Both the position numbers and the translations under genes were made by a program. From the NCBI GenBank assembly GCA_964563435.1, contig CAZLXI010000005.1, positions 103,171 through 167,170 on the forward strand: a DNA stretch of 64,000 bases. The letters are read 5' to 3'. The DNA is from Leadbetterella sp964563435. Lineage in GTDB: Bacteria > Bacteroidota > Bacteroidia > Cytophagales > Spirosomataceae. A model generated the notes under the pieces. That model was given only the letters and a program-made list of their open reading frames with translations. It was not told the origin of the DNA and did no database searches. Below are positions 1 to 8,776 of the stretch, one piece after another (within the stretch, counting starts at the first letter, position 1; every line of letters begins with the position of its first letter).

Positions 1-897
1 CTCCAGGTTGGCAAAGAAAAACAGCTTGTTTTTGATGATCGGTCCGCCTAAGCTAAAGCCATATTGTTTGATATCCAGATCATTTTTTACGATCTCCACA
101 TCCCCTACTTTACCACCCTGCTGCTTATCAGTACGGTAGGTTGTAAAAGCAGAGCCAAAAAATTCGTTCCTTCCTGACCGGGTAACGGCATTCACCGCGG
201 CACCTGTAAATCCGGACTGACGAACATCATAAGGCGTAATATTAACGGAGATTTGCTCAATGGCGTCCAACGAGATCGGAGCTCCTCCCGCAGGAATGTT
301 TTGCCCTATCCCGAACTGGTTGTTAAAGTTGGCACCGTCGAGTGTAAAGTTATTGGACCTGTAGTTACCACCTCCAATGGCCGTACCGTTGGCCTGGGGA
401 GTTAATCTTGTCAAATCATTCACACTCCTGGAAATAGAGGGAAGCGATTCGATCTGGGTTCTGGTAACCGTAGTTACGGCACCCGCTCTGTCACTGTTGA
501 GAATGCTGTTCCTGTTGGATCTTACAATCAATTCATCCAGAGATGTTCCCTCTTCAACAAATTTAACATTCAAAACAAACGGCTGGCCCAGCTGAAGGTA
601 GATCTCATCAAAAACCTCAGTTTTGTACCCTACAAAACTAATCTCTACATGATAAGGACCACCCACCCGCATGTTAGCGAGATTGAACCTGCCACTGGCA
701 TTCGTCATTGCGGAATATACCGAACCACTGGGAAGGTGCTTGGCCACCACGGTAGCTCCTACACTTGCCTCGCCGGAAGGTTCCTGAACCAAACCGGTCA
801 AACTACTGGTCGTTACCTGTGCAAATCCGGAAAATGATAAAAACATACCCATGACGAATACGCTCACCACTTTAAGAAACGTAAATTTTTTGTTCAT
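1..897 (-). CDS. Oar-like TonB-dependent outer-membrane receptor (partial; C-terminal part outside the window)
   Basis: Open reading frame running off the left edge; the 299 visible codons are the N-terminal part of a much larger protein. It starts at ATG 897 with a signal peptide (MNKKFTFLKVVS..., ending near GFAQ). A carboxypeptidase-regulatory-like beta-sandwich follows (about residues 28-110, with GRFNLANM and VEISFVGYKT). Then comes a plug domain with the TRTQIESLPSISRSVNDLTR segment typical of Oar-like receptors, and the start of the barrel (GRNEFFGS, GGPIIKNKLFFFAN). It is probably an outer-membrane importer or adhesin energised by TonB; the substrate cannot be told. A promoter lies about 72 bp upstream. 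No SusD partner is visible. Confidence 0.9.
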   Translation of the reverse strand, partial: MNKKFTFLKVVSVFVMGMFLSFSGFAQVTTSSLTGLVQEPSGEASVGATVVAKHLPSGSVYSAMTNASGRFNLANMRVGGPYHVEISFVGYKTEVFDEIYLQLGQPFVLNVKFVEEGTSLDELIVRSNRNSILNSDRAGAVTTVTRTQIESLPSISRSVNDLTRLTPQANGTAIGGGNYRSNNFTLDGANFNNQFGIGQNIPAGGAPISLDAIEQISVNITPYDVRQSGFTGAAVNAVTRSGRNEFFGSAFTTYRTDKQQGGKVGDVEIVKNDLDIKQYGFSLGGPIIKNKLFFFANLE

Positions 898-968
898 AAA
901 ACAAATTGATTTGTTTGAAATAGATTAACGAAAACTTGTTTTAAAGCTTGATGCTAAGTTTTATTTCG

Positions 969-998
969 CAAAAATAAAGGGAAATTTTAATATTCAAT
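969..998 (-). promoter_or_regulatory. Predicted promoter of the TonB receptor gene
   Basis: Read on the minus strand, TATTTTTG (976-969) fits the Bacteroidota -7 element TAnnTTTG. An ATTG (998-995) stands 18 bp upstream as an imperfect -33 element. This implies a 5' leader of about 65-70 nt. Inferred from consensus only. Confidence 0.55.
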
Positions 999-1379
999 AA
1001 TTAGAACATTTCCGTGACTTTTATTTTACAATTTAATAATAGTGGGAATTAGATAATTGTCTATTTAACTGATTCTAAGTTTTTTACCCCTGCAGGAATT
1101 AATAAAATAATTTAAAATACTTACAGTAAAATACTTAGACTCCGGATACCTCCCGGATATACCGGGTCAAAAGTTTGTTATGTACATTCCTACAGCACAT
1201 TACAGAGGCTGCAAACCCGCCGGATCGTTTGGGAAAGGTTTTATTCATTTTTTGTACTTTTTCAAGATTTATATTTTATTTTCAATGATACTTCCTGCTT
1301 TTGGACAGGAATTATCTAAGAATATTATAAAAAAAGTATCACGACGATTATTTAGACGATTAACAAAATATTAAAATAA

Positions 1380-1406
1380 AAAAACAGGCAAAGAATACCT
1401 GTTTTT
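1380..1406. terminator. Bidirectional terminator-like hairpin
   Basis: Perfect 9-bp inverted repeat AAAAACAGG / CCTGTTTTT with a 9-nt loop. It carries an A tract on one side and a T tract on the other, so it could act on either strand. It lies downstream of gpmI (minus strand) and probably ends that transcript. Confidence 0.6.
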
Positions 1407-1441
1407 CGATTATTTAAAATAATTATAATTAACCCTAAATG

Positions 1442-1548
1442 AGTTAAAAGTTAAAAACTAAAGCGGCCGCCGCGCGGTTAAAAGTTATGGATCATTAATT
1501 TTCATATAACAGAATGTACCCTGACTTTTAGTTTTTAACTTTTAGTTT
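1442..1548. repeat. Palindromic intergenic element, family A (copy 1)
   Basis: Left arm AGTTAAAAGTTAAAAACTAA, then a GC-rich core with GCGGCCGCCGCGCGGTTA, an AT-rich middle, and a right arm CTTTTAGTTTTTAACTTTTA that is the imperfect reverse complement of the left. Related copies occur at 12887, 48180 and 63783. It sits 12 bp beyond the gpmI stop codon. Confidence 0.75.
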
Positions 1549-1559
1549 ACCTCAAGTCC

Positions 1560-3098
1560 TCATGTCAGGACATTCCCGGTCATCTCCGCCGGAACCGGCA
1601 CCCCCAGGAGGGTCAGAATAGTGGGGGCAATATCGCCCAGCTTTCCGTCTTTCGGTGTACCCTCATATTCCTTATCCACTACGATAAAAGGCACCAGGTT
1701 GGTCGAATGCGCCGTATTCACCGTCTGATCGTCATTGATCATGTATTCCGCGTTCCCATGGTCGGCAATGACCAGGGTGGTATATCCGTTTTCCAGGCCG
1801 GTCTCCACCACGCTCAGGAGGCATCGGTCTACCGTTTCCACGGCCTTCATCACCGCCCGGAAGTCACCTGTATGTCCCACCATATCGGGGTTGGCAAAAT
1901 TCAGGCAAACAAAATCCACCTCACCCTTTTTCAGGTAAGGCACCAGGTTTTCCATGATGTTCTCCGCAGCCATCTCCGGTTTTAGATCATAGGTAGGCAC
2001 ATCCTTCGGTGACGGCGAAAGCAGGCGTATCTCGCCTTCAAAAGGCTCTTCCCGTCCACCGGAAAAGAAAAAGGTCACATGCGGGTATTTCTCGGTCTCT
2101 GCGGTCCGGATCTGTGTTTTGCCGGCTTTTTCCAGCACTTCGCCCAGGGTATTGGTCAGGTTGTCTTTTTCATAGATCACTTTTACATTCCGGAACGACT
2201 CGTCATAACTCGTCATCGTAATATAATAAAGATCCAGGGTGGTCATATTATACTCCGGGAAGTCGTGCTGGGTCAGCACCTCCGTGATCTCCCGGCCGCG
2301 GTCGGTCCGGAAATTAAAGCAGATTACCACGTCGCCTTCCGTTATAGTGGCTACCGGGTCACCGTTATCCTGTACCACTACCACCGGCCTAAGGAACTCG
2401 TCAGTCACCTCCGCCTGATAAGAAGCCTCCAGTGCCGCCGGTATTTCCGCTGCGGTCACATAGGTCTCGCCTTTCCCTTTGACCATGGCCTCGTAGGCCA
2501 GGCTGACCCTGTCCCAGCGCTTATCACGGTCCATGGCATAGTAACGTCCGATCAGTGAGGCGATACGGGCATTTTTTCCTTCAATATGCTCCTGAAGATC
2601 GCGGATAAACCCCTTCCCGGACTTAGGATCGGTATCCCGGCCGTCCAGGAAAGCATGAATATACGTATTCTGCACGCCGGCATTGTGAAAAATATCTACC
2701 AGCCCTTTCAGGTGAAACATGTGAGAGTGTACGCCGCCGTCGGAACAGAGCCCGATCAGGTGAACCGTCTTATGGTTCTCCCGGGCATAAGCGATGGCGG
2801 CCGTCACTACCGGCTCTTTCGCCAGTAAGCCCTCTTCCACAGCCACATTGAGCTTCTCCAGCTCCTGGTAAACAATTCTCCCTGCCCCCAGGTTGGTATG
2901 TCCTACCTCCGAATTACCCATTTGCCCGGCCGGCAGACCTACCGCCCGCCCGCTGGCCTCCAGCACGCTGTGCGGATATGTATTCATTAAATATCTGAAA
3001 TAAGGCACATCGGCTTTTTCAATGGCCGACCGCCACTCCTCTCCTTCTTTGGGTATTCCCCAGCCATCCAGGATGGCCAATATTACTTTCCTGTTCAA
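1560..3098 (-). CDS. gpmI: 2,3-bisphosphoglycerate-independent phosphoglycerate mutase
   Basis: A 512-residue protein, the usual length for the cofactor-independent mutase that interconverts 3- and 2-phosphoglycerate in cytosolic glycolysis and gluconeogenesis. The N terminus has the metal-binding AILDGWG motif. The phosphoserine nucleophile is Ser63 in GNSEVGHTNLGAGR, and the C-terminal part carries NPDMVGHTGD and IADHGNAEYM, which bind the two metal ions. It appears monocistronic: more than 290 bp lie upstream, and a hairpin and repeat lie downstream. The order of the phosphatase and transferase domains is normal and nothing is missing. Confidence 0.97.
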   Translation of the reverse strand: MNRKVILAILDGWGIPKEGEEWRSAIEKADVPYFRYLMNTYPHSVLEASGRAVGLPAGQMGNSEVGHTNLGAGRIVYQELEKLNVAVEEGLLAKEPVVTAAIAYARENHKTVHLIGLCSDGGVHSHMFHLKGLVDIFHNAGVQNTYIHAFLDGRDTDPKSGKGFIRDLQEHIEGKNARIASLIGRYYAMDRDKRWDRVSLAYEAMVKGKGETYVTAAEIPAALEASYQAEVTDEFLRPVVVVQDNGDPVATITEGDVVICFNFRTDRGREITEVLTQHDFPEYNMTTLDLYYITMTSYDESFRNVKVIYEKDNLTNTLGEVLEKAGKTQIRTAETEKYPHVTFFFSGGREEPFEGEIRLLSPSPKDVPTYDLKPEMAAENIMENLVPYLKKGEVDFVCLNFANPDMVGHTGDFRAVMKAVETVDRCLLSVVETGLENGYTTLVIADHGNAEYMINDDQTVNTAHSTNLVPFIVVDKEYEGTPKDGKLGDIAPTILTLLGVPVPAEMTGNVLT

Positions 3099-3393
3099 TT
3101 TTTACCTTGGTTTAATGCACAAATTTACAAAAAAGAGTGCTATTTCAGGAGCTCATTGAAAATAAAGGTTTACTACAGAACCTGATCCGTTTTGAATGGC
3201 TTTTGTCCGTTTCACCTGCCGAGTACAGTCTTCCCGAAGGAAACAGCGGTAAGATACCGGCCGTATTTACTAAATTGCGCTCGAAGGATACTGTTTTTCC
3301 TTAACAAAGCATAATGTCGTGAAAATGTCGGGGTAATGTAGTGGCGCAGACCGGCGGATCAACCCTTACTTTGCGGCATAAAACTTTAATAAT

Positions 3394-3903
3394 TTGGAAC
3401 AAGATATGGAAATCGGGAAACTTGTAAAAAACCTGAGGCTGAAGAAAGGTCTGACACAGGAAGAACTTTCAGAAAAAACAGACATCAGCGTGAGGACCAT
3501 CCAGCGGATTGAAAACGGAGAGGTGGATCCCCGGGCCTATACGCTCCAGGCCATCGCCCAGGCCCTGGAGGTTGATTTTGATATTTTTTCGGCTACGGAA
3601 GAAAATTCTTCCCGATGGGTCTCATGGTTGCACCTCAGCGGACTGTTGGTTCTTATTGTACCGCCCATCATTATCTGGATGTCTAAAAGGGATAAAATAC
3701 CGGAAGTAAACCGCCAGGGAATGGACGTGATCAACTACCAGCTGAGCATAAGCTTATATTTGCTGCCTTTACTTCTCTTTTCCGTCTACCCTGTTGCTCT
3801 GCTGATAGCCGTGTATAGCCAGGTGGTTATTTTGCTGAATACGATACGGGTAGCCTCTAATAAGTCCTACAGGTACCGGTTTTCCATTCGATTTCTTAAA
3901 TAA
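3394..3903 (+). CDS. XRE-family helix-turn-helix regulator with DUF4870-like membrane domain
   Basis: Residues 5-65 form a Cro/CI-type helix-turn-helix (IGKLVKNLRLKKGLTQEELS, SVRTIQRIENGEVDPR). The C-terminal half has a hydrophobic segment after SWLHLSGLL and a second long one after INYQLSISLY, matching the DUF4870 membrane domain often fused to such regulators in Bacteroidota. It is thus a predicted membrane-tethered DNA-binding protein of unknown target. The long frame begins with TTG at 3394; ATG at 3406 (MEIGKLVKNLR) is the likelier start. A TTACTTTG just upstream resembles a -7 element. The preceding 295 bp hold no visible gene. Confidence 0.8.
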   Translation: MEQDMEIGKLVKNLRLKKGLTQEELSEKTDISVRTIQRIENGEVDPRAYTLQAIAQALEVDFDIFSATEENSSRWVSWLHLSGLLVLIVPPIIIWMSKRDKIPEVNRQGMDVINYQLSISLYLLPLLLFSVYPVALLIAVYSQVVILLNTIRVASNKSYRYRFSIRFLK

Positions 3904-4095
3904 ACCGGGCAGGGTACAGCTGATCTCCTCAAAAAGCCTCCCGGCCTGTCCGGATATGCGCGCATTCCCATGAGCGGCAGAATGGAATTTCTTCCCCGGA
4001 TCTACAAGCTGTTGTGAATTGTTTTCAATTGTAAGATTTCTATCCTTATTTTGCACTCTTAAAACAAGTGGAGTTCTTTTCACCTTAGCACAAAT

Positions 4096-5523
4096 ATGGT
4101 ATTCAGCTCTTTTGAATTTCTTCTGTTCTTCCCGATTGTAACATTTCTCTATTTTACGATCCCCTACAGATTCAGATGGATACTATTGCTCATTTCCAGT
4201 TGTATCTTCTACGCTTTTTTCAAGTGGGAGTACATTCTGATCCTGTTTTTTACCATCATCGTCGATTATTATGCCGCCTTCTGGATCGACCGGTCGCAGG
4301 GGCGGGAGCGTAAAGTGGCCCTGGCCGTCAGCCTGATCGCCAACATCGGGGTACTGGCCCTGTTTAAATATTACTATTTCCTGATCGATAACGTCAACAG
4401 CCTTACTTTCCGGCTGAACGGAACCACCTATGAGCCCCGCTGGGACATCATCCTGCCTATAGGACTCTCTTTTCACACCTTCCAGGCCATGAGCTATACC
4501 ATTGAGGTGTACCGCGGCCATCAGAAAGTGGAACGGAACTTCGGTATTTACGCCCTCTACGTGATGTTTTATCCCCAGCTGGTGGCAGGGCCCATCGAAA
4601 GACCTCAGAACATCCTCCACCAGTTTCGTGAAAAATTTGACTTTGATCCGGCCCGGGTGGTCTCCGGCCTGCGTCTTATGCTCTGGGGCTTTTTCAAAAA
4701 GATGGTGATCGCGGATAACTTTGCCACCTATGCCGACGTGGTGTTCGGCGATGTCCAGCAGTACCAGGGACTGCCGCTGGTGGTGGCCATCCTGTTTTAC
4801 AGTATTCAGATCTATTGCGATTTTTCGGGATATTCGGATATTGCCATAGGCTCAGCCCGGGTGATGGGCTTTAAGCTGATGACCAACTTCAAAAGACCTT
4901 ACCTGGCCAAAAGCATCGCGGAATTCTGGAAAAGGTGGCACATCTCCCTTTCCACCTGGTTCAGGGATTACCTGTATATCCCCCTGGGCGGTAACCGGGT
5001 GGCCATTCCTCACTGGTACCTGAACATCATGGTCGTATTCCTGGTCAGCGGCCTTTGGCACGGCGCCAGCTGGAATTTTGTGATCTGGGGCGGACTTCAC
5101 GGCATTTACCAGATCTTCGGGCACCTGACCCGGAACCTGCAAAGCGCAGTTTTCAGGCCCCTGGGTAAGCTGGGCAACCTGCTTCAGAACTGGATAACCG
5201 TGGCTTTGGCGGTCTTCGCCTGGATATTTTTCCGGGCCGAGAACTTTAAGGATGCCCGCTATTTCGCCACCCACCTTTTCTCGGAAAGCAGCCACTCCTG
5301 GAGAGATGTGGTTGCCCTGATCACTCCGCAAACCCTTTTTACCCTGGTAGCAGGCTTCATCATTCTGTACCTTATCGAAAAAATGCAGGAAAAAACCAAC
5401 GTGGGTGAATGGATAGACCGTAAACCGCAATGGCAGCGTTGGGGTATTTACTATTTCTTTACCTTCTTTATTCTGGTTTTCGGTTATTTCGGCGCCATGC
5501 AATTTATCTATTTTCAGTTTTAA
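4096..5523 (+). CDS. MBOAT-family O-acyltransferase (AlgI-like)
   Basis: A polytopic 475-residue membrane protein of the membrane-bound O-acyltransferase family, which passes acyl groups across the membrane to exported polysaccharides or wall polymers. Family signatures are SFHTFQAMSY, PQLVAGPIERP, the RWHISLSTWFRDYLYIPLGG block with His near residue 281, and SGLWHGASWNFVIWGGLHG with the presumed catalytic His near residue 320. Only 3 bp separate it from a downstream SGNH-type gene, the usual AlgI plus AlgJ/X-type pairing. The acceptor polymer cannot be deduced because no polysaccharide synthesis genes adjoin. Confidence 0.93.
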   Translation: MVFSSFEFLLFFPIVTFLYFTIPYRFRWILLLISSCIFYAFFKWEYILILFFTIIVDYYAAFWIDRSQGRERKVALAVSLIANIGVLALFKYYYFLIDNVNSLTFRLNGTTYEPRWDIILPIGLSFHTFQAMSYTIEVYRGHQKVERNFGIYALYVMFYPQLVAGPIERPQNILHQFREKFDFDPARVVSGLRLMLWGFFKKMVIADNFATYADVVFGDVQQYQGLPLVVAILFYSIQIYCDFSGYSDIAIGSARVMGFKLMTNFKRPYLAKSIAEFWKRWHISLSTWFRDYLYIPLGGNRVAIPHWYLNIMVVFLVSGLWHGASWNFVIWGGLHGIYQIFGHLTRNLQSAVFRPLGKLGNLLQNWITVALAVFAWIFFRAENFKDARYFATHLFSESSHSWRDVVALITPQTLFTLVAGFIILYLIEKMQEKTNVGEWIDRKPQWQRWGIYYFFTFFILVFGYFGAMQFIYFQF

Positions 5524-5526
5524 AAC

Positions 5527-6528
5527 ATGGATAAGAAATTTTTTAAGTTCATCCCCAAGGTTCTCCTGTTCGGCAGTCCGTTTATCCTGCTGGCGTTGAG
5601 TTATTTTCTATTCGACCCTTTCCATGTTTTAAGAAATTACAAACATTACGGAAGCAATTACCTGAAAACCTTCAACCGGAACCGGGTCAGCACCCAAACC
5701 TATCTCAATTACAAGGATGAGCACGATTTTAACTCCTTTATCTTCGGCAGCTCGCGGGCCAGCGCTTATCATACGAAAGACTGGGGAAAGCTGATCGGGG
5801 AACCTGCACCGTTTCATTTCGATGCGTTTAACGACAATATCTCCGGAATGCGCGGGAAACTGGAGTTTATAGACAGGAACGGATCGAAAATTAAAAACGC
5901 ACTGATCATCATCGACTCCGATACGTTTTCGGAACAATACGATGAATCCGAATCCATTGTACATCATAAGGATTACCGCTGGACAGACGAAGATCCGGTA
6001 TCTTATCATACCCGCTTTTTCAAGGCTTACTTTAAGAAAAAATATTTCGTTTCTTACCTCGATCTGAAGCTCTTCAAGACCTACCGACCCGCCTACATGG
6101 ACGAGTTTTTTAAGTTTAAGTATTACTATACCACTCCGTCAAACGATTTCCTTTTCCCGGAAAATATCGAAAACATTCAGAAAGACTCGGTGAAATATTA
6201 CAGCGATCCCGAGTTTCATGAACGGATAGAAAATCCGGCCATGATGCAGCGGCAGATCCGGCAGCATCATCTGGCGGACCTGAAAGCCATAGACTCATTG
6301 TTCAAAGTTCATAAAACCCGTTATAAGATCATTATCGGGCCGGCTTTTGATCAGCGCGAATATCACCCTATAGACCTGAATATCCTGGCTATCTATTTCG
6401 GGAAGAAGAACATTTATAATTATACGGGCAAAAACAAGTATACCCGGGACATCACCAATTACTACGAAATGTCGCATTATAAGCCGGTGGCGGGGCGGCG
6501 GATCATGGAGGAAATTTATTCACAATAA
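5527..6528 (+). CDS. SGNH-like membrane-anchored protein, partner of the MBOAT acyltransferase
   Basis: A 333-residue protein starting 3 bp after the MBOAT gene, so almost certainly co-transcribed and co-translated. An N-terminal membrane anchor (about residues 8-28, VLLFGSPFILLALSYFLF) precedes an extracytoplasmic domain. FIFGSSRASAY has a Ser near residue 75 in a GSSR setting, typical of DltD/AlgX-like SGNH folds, and the C terminus has EMSHYKPVAG, a possible catalytic His region. By analogy with alginate and D-alanyl transfer systems it may take the acyl group from the MBOAT protein and put it on a polymer. Function is inferred from context and weak motifs. Confidence 0.7.
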   Translation: MDKKFFKFIPKVLLFGSPFILLALSYFLFDPFHVLRNYKHYGSNYLKTFNRNRVSTQTYLNYKDEHDFNSFIFGSSRASAYHTKDWGKLIGEPAPFHFDAFNDNISGMRGKLEFIDRNGSKIKNALIIIDSDTFSEQYDESESIVHHKDYRWTDEDPVSYHTRFFKAYFKKKYFVSYLDLKLFKTYRPAYMDEFFKFKYYYTTPSNDFLFPENIENIQKDSVKYYSDPEFHERIENPAMMQRQIRQHHLADLKAIDSLFKVHKTRYKIIIGPAFDQREYHPIDLNILAIYFGKKNIYNYTGKNKYTRDITNYYEMSHYKPVAGRRIMEEIYSQ

Positions 6529-6531
6529 AAG

Positions 6532-6590
6532 TACCCGGTTCTCCGGAACTTCATTCGCAAACTTCGAACGAAGTTTTCGATAACCCGGGC
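6532..6590. terminator. Hairpin between convergent genes
   Basis: AAACTTCG (6559-6566) and CGAAGTTT (6569-6576) form an 8-bp inverted repeat, flanked by imperfectly complementary CCCGGTT and AACCCGGG. It lies in the 69 bp between two convergent genes and could end both transcripts. T tracts are short. Confidence 0.4.
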
Positions 6591-6597
6591 AGAGTCC

Positions 6598-7731
6598 CTA
6601 TTTTATAACCTTAAGCAGCTTCTGCGCTATAATTTCGTTCGTTTTAACGCTCGAATGGCTATCCGTTTTATTGACTACCCGCTCTTCCACAGGCAGCTTA
6701 CTGATCTCGTCCTCCAGGGTCACCACCGTAACTCCGTTTTTCTCGAGGTAATCAGAAACCGGTTTCGTAAATTGGGCGCTGTACTTCAGATCAGGTAAAA
6801 ACGGGATCATTACCGTGATCATCCCGGCCTGGTTTTCTTCCTTGTACCGGATGATCTCCGAAAGGTCGTTCAAATGCGTCTGCAGGATGGCCGGATCATT
6901 GTACGTTTTATGGAGAAAATGGTCCAGGATCTGTCCACTGCTGTTAGGCAGGTGCCAGTAGATAAAATTAGGAAAATAAAGCCTGTCGACCACTAATCTC
7001 AAAGGCCTGGGAATCCCGGAATACGGTGGCGGAACTTCTATCTCGAAGCCATGGTCTGCCGCAGCCACTTCAATATCATTAAAAAAATAGGCCAGCACGA
7101 TCACATCCGGCTTCAGCGGATATGCCTTTAGCCTTTCGGCTTCGCCCCGGGTGTCAATGCCCGGTATTCCCAAATTGTAAACATCATATAAGGCTGTATC
7201 CAGACGGCTGGCCACCAGGTCAGAGAACCTCTCTTTAACATTATCATTTCCATATCCCGCCGTAAACGAATCTCCTACGAAAAGAACGACCTTTTTATTG
7301 GTTTTTAAATCGGGCTCCCTGTCCCGGTAACCGAGTGAATTAACCGGTTTGTAATATTTATCTACCCATAACGCGGAGGCTTTGGTGGTAGCCACACCGT
7401 GTGTTTGCGGGAAAAACATAAAACCTATTTCAAAAAATATCAGCACAATAATGCTGGTCAATACCGAAAGGCTGACGCCTGAAACCCGTTCACTTCTCTT
7501 TGTTTTTACAACATTGGTATAATACAGGCGGATTAAAATAAAGATGATCAGGAGCCAAATCACTACCTTGGCAAGCCTGACCGGCAGAGGATCATGGATA
7601 TTACCGGATGAAATAGTTTGAAACCGGAGGTTCAGCTTATCAGGAAAAAAGAAGAAAAAAAAGAAAAAGCCGGCAAGTAGCAACTGAAAAAGGTATACTA
7701 CATTCTTAGTCAGCGATTTACGATCATTCAT
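6598..7731 (-). CDS. Membrane-anchored SGNH/GDSL hydrolase-family protein
   Basis: A 377-residue protein with three hydrophobic segments at the N terminus (about 10-30, 52-72, 86-107; the first contains a run of eight Phe). A soluble SGNH-type domain follows. VVLFVGDSFTAGYGND gives the nucleophile Ser155, YFFNDIE is the Asn block, and NKTDSHSS near the C terminus supplies Asp357 and His359, so the triad looks intact. It converges on the MBOAT/SGNH pair, so a role in deacylating or acylating the same surface polymer is possible but unproven. The first 8 bases overlap a possible upstream 32-codon gene. Confidence 0.75.
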   Translation of the reverse strand: MNDRKSLTKNVVYLFQLLLAGFFFFFFFFPDKLNLRFQTISSGNIHDPLPVRLAKVVIWLLIIFILIRLYYTNVVKTKRSERVSGVSLSVLTSIIVLIFFEIGFMFFPQTHGVATTKASALWVDKYYKPVNSLGYRDREPDLKTNKKVVLFVGDSFTAGYGNDNVKERFSDLVASRLDTALYDVYNLGIPGIDTRGEAERLKAYPLKPDVIVLAYFFNDIEVAAADHGFEIEVPPPYSGIPRPLRLVVDRLYFPNFIYWHLPNSSGQILDHFLHKTYNDPAILQTHLNDLSEIIRYKEENQAGMITVMIPFLPDLKYSAQFTKPVSDYLEKNGVTVVTLEDEISKLPVEERVVNKTDSHSSVKTNEIIAQKLLKVIK

Positions 7732-7822
7732 AAAATATGTTGTTTGTAACCGGATATGTTAGTGCGACAAAAATAAAAACTACATAGATAAGGATCAGCA
7801 GAGGAAAAGCGTATTTTTTCAT
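7724..7822 (-). CDS. Possible 32-residue single-pass membrane peptide
   Basis: Short frame ATG 7822 to TGA 7724. It begins MKKYAFPLLILIYVVFIFVA and ends LTYPVTNNIFYE: a Lys-rich start, one hydrophobic helix and a short tail. Its stop overlaps the start of the SGNH gene (ATGAATGA), which would allow translational coupling. There is no Shine-Dalgarno sequence, but few genes here have one. It may only be chance coding in a leader; comparing relatives would decide. Confidence 0.4.
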   Translation of the reverse strand: MKKYAFPLLILIYVVFIFVALTYPVTNNIFYE

Positions 7823-7857
7823 GCTTACTACTATATATGTCACGGTAACAGCCTGAA

Positions 7858-8688
7858 TTATTTAAGAATAAGATCGGCTACTACCGGCAAATGATCAGAA
7901 GGAAATTTCTGATGGTAGCTGTCGGTAAGCGCTGCATATTTGAGCACCTTAAAGTTATCCGACACAAAGATGTAGTCGATCCGGTCGTTCAGCGGAGCAT
8001 CGTACTTAAATGCGTTAAACGTACCCACCGGCCCATAGGGCTTTTGTGCCGAAGCACTGAAGGCATCATTATAGTGACTGCTCAGGTGCCTGATCTGCTC
8101 TGTCTCCGGTGAAGAGTTGAAATCTCCCATACTGATTACAGGAAGTCTGCCGGCAATCTCCTTCATTTTATTGGCCAGCAGAACACCGGAATTGCGGCGG
8201 GCCTCTACACCTTCGTGGTCAAAATGTGAGTTGAAAACAAAGAACTCCTTCCTGGTGGTATTGTCCCTGAACTTCGCCCAGGAGCAGATCCGGTTACAGC
8301 AGCGGGCGTCCCAGCCTTTTCCCGGCGTGTCCGGTGTTTCGCTGTACCAGAAATCACCGGAGCTTAAAAGTTTAAAACGGCTTTTTTTGTAAAAAATGGC
8401 TGAATGCTCACCGGCGTCCTTGCCGTCGTCCCGGCCTCCGCCCGTATAAGCATAATCCTTCAGCCGCAGGATGTCGTCCAGCTGATCCTTATACCCTTCC
8501 TGGGTGCCCATGATGTCAAAGTCGTGATACTGTATCAGTTCATTAACCTTGTCTTTCCGGTTTACCCAGTTATTTACTCCGTCGTTAGCCCGGCCCTGCC
8601 TGACATTATACGTGGCTACCCGTATGTGCTGGGCAAAAGTATTCATACCCCAAAAAAGTATACCCAGCAAAAAAACAGACTTCTTCAT
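7858..8688 (-). CDS. Secreted endonuclease/exonuclease/phosphatase-family protein
   Basis: I place the start at ATG 8688, 27 codons inside the longest frame, because it opens with a clean signal peptide (MKKSVFLLGILFWGMNTFAQ). The mature part is a DNase I-like phosphodiesterase fold: RVATYNVRQG, GTQEGYKDQ, NSHFDHEG, MGDFNSSPET, and SDHLPVVADL at the C terminus. These carry the metal-binding Asn/Glu and the Asp/His catalytic residues. Such exported Bacteroidota proteins may act on nucleic acids, phospholipids or inositol phosphates; the substrate cannot be told. It ends about 35 bp before the small membrane peptide frame. Confidence 0.87.
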   Translation of the reverse strand: MKKSVFLLGILFWGMNTFAQHIRVATYNVRQGRANDGVNNWVNRKDKVNELIQYHDFDIMGTQEGYKDQLDDILRLKDYAYTGGGRDDGKDAGEHSAIFYKKSRFKLLSSGDFWYSETPDTPGKGWDARCCNRICSWAKFRDNTTRKEFFVFNSHFDHEGVEARRNSGVLLANKMKEIAGRLPVISMGDFNSSPETEQIRHLSSHYNDAFSASAQKPYGPVGTFNAFKYDAPLNDRIDYIFVSDNFKVLKYAALTDSYHQKFPSDHLPVVADLILK

Positions 8689-8776
8689 AACACCCTTATA
8701 TATTTTGATCCATAAATTCAGTTCAGCAAACCTACAATTTAGCCATTGAAACTGCAAATATCCTGCCACAGCAAGG

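Larger units (their letters stand above)
1000..1559. other. AT-rich intergenic region between the TonB receptor gene and gpmI
   Basis: About 660 bp separate the receptor start from the gpmI stop. Apart from the promoter, a terminator-like hairpin (1380-1406) and one palindromic element (1442-1548), it holds only AT-rich DNA and a small CCCGG/CCGGG hairpin at 1152-1166. A 64-codon frame at 1180-1374 has no recognisable features and I do not call it a gene. Confidence 0.6.

Noticed and set aside
1180..1374. 64-codon open frame in the gpmI-TonB receptor gap
   Set aside because: AT-rich, no recognisable domain or start signal, and the composition matches non-coding surroundings.
1380..1550. CRISPR array from the repeated AGTTAAAA/TTTTAACT phrases
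   Set aside because: There is no regular repeat-spacer pattern; the phrases form two arms of one palindrome and no cas genes occur in the window.
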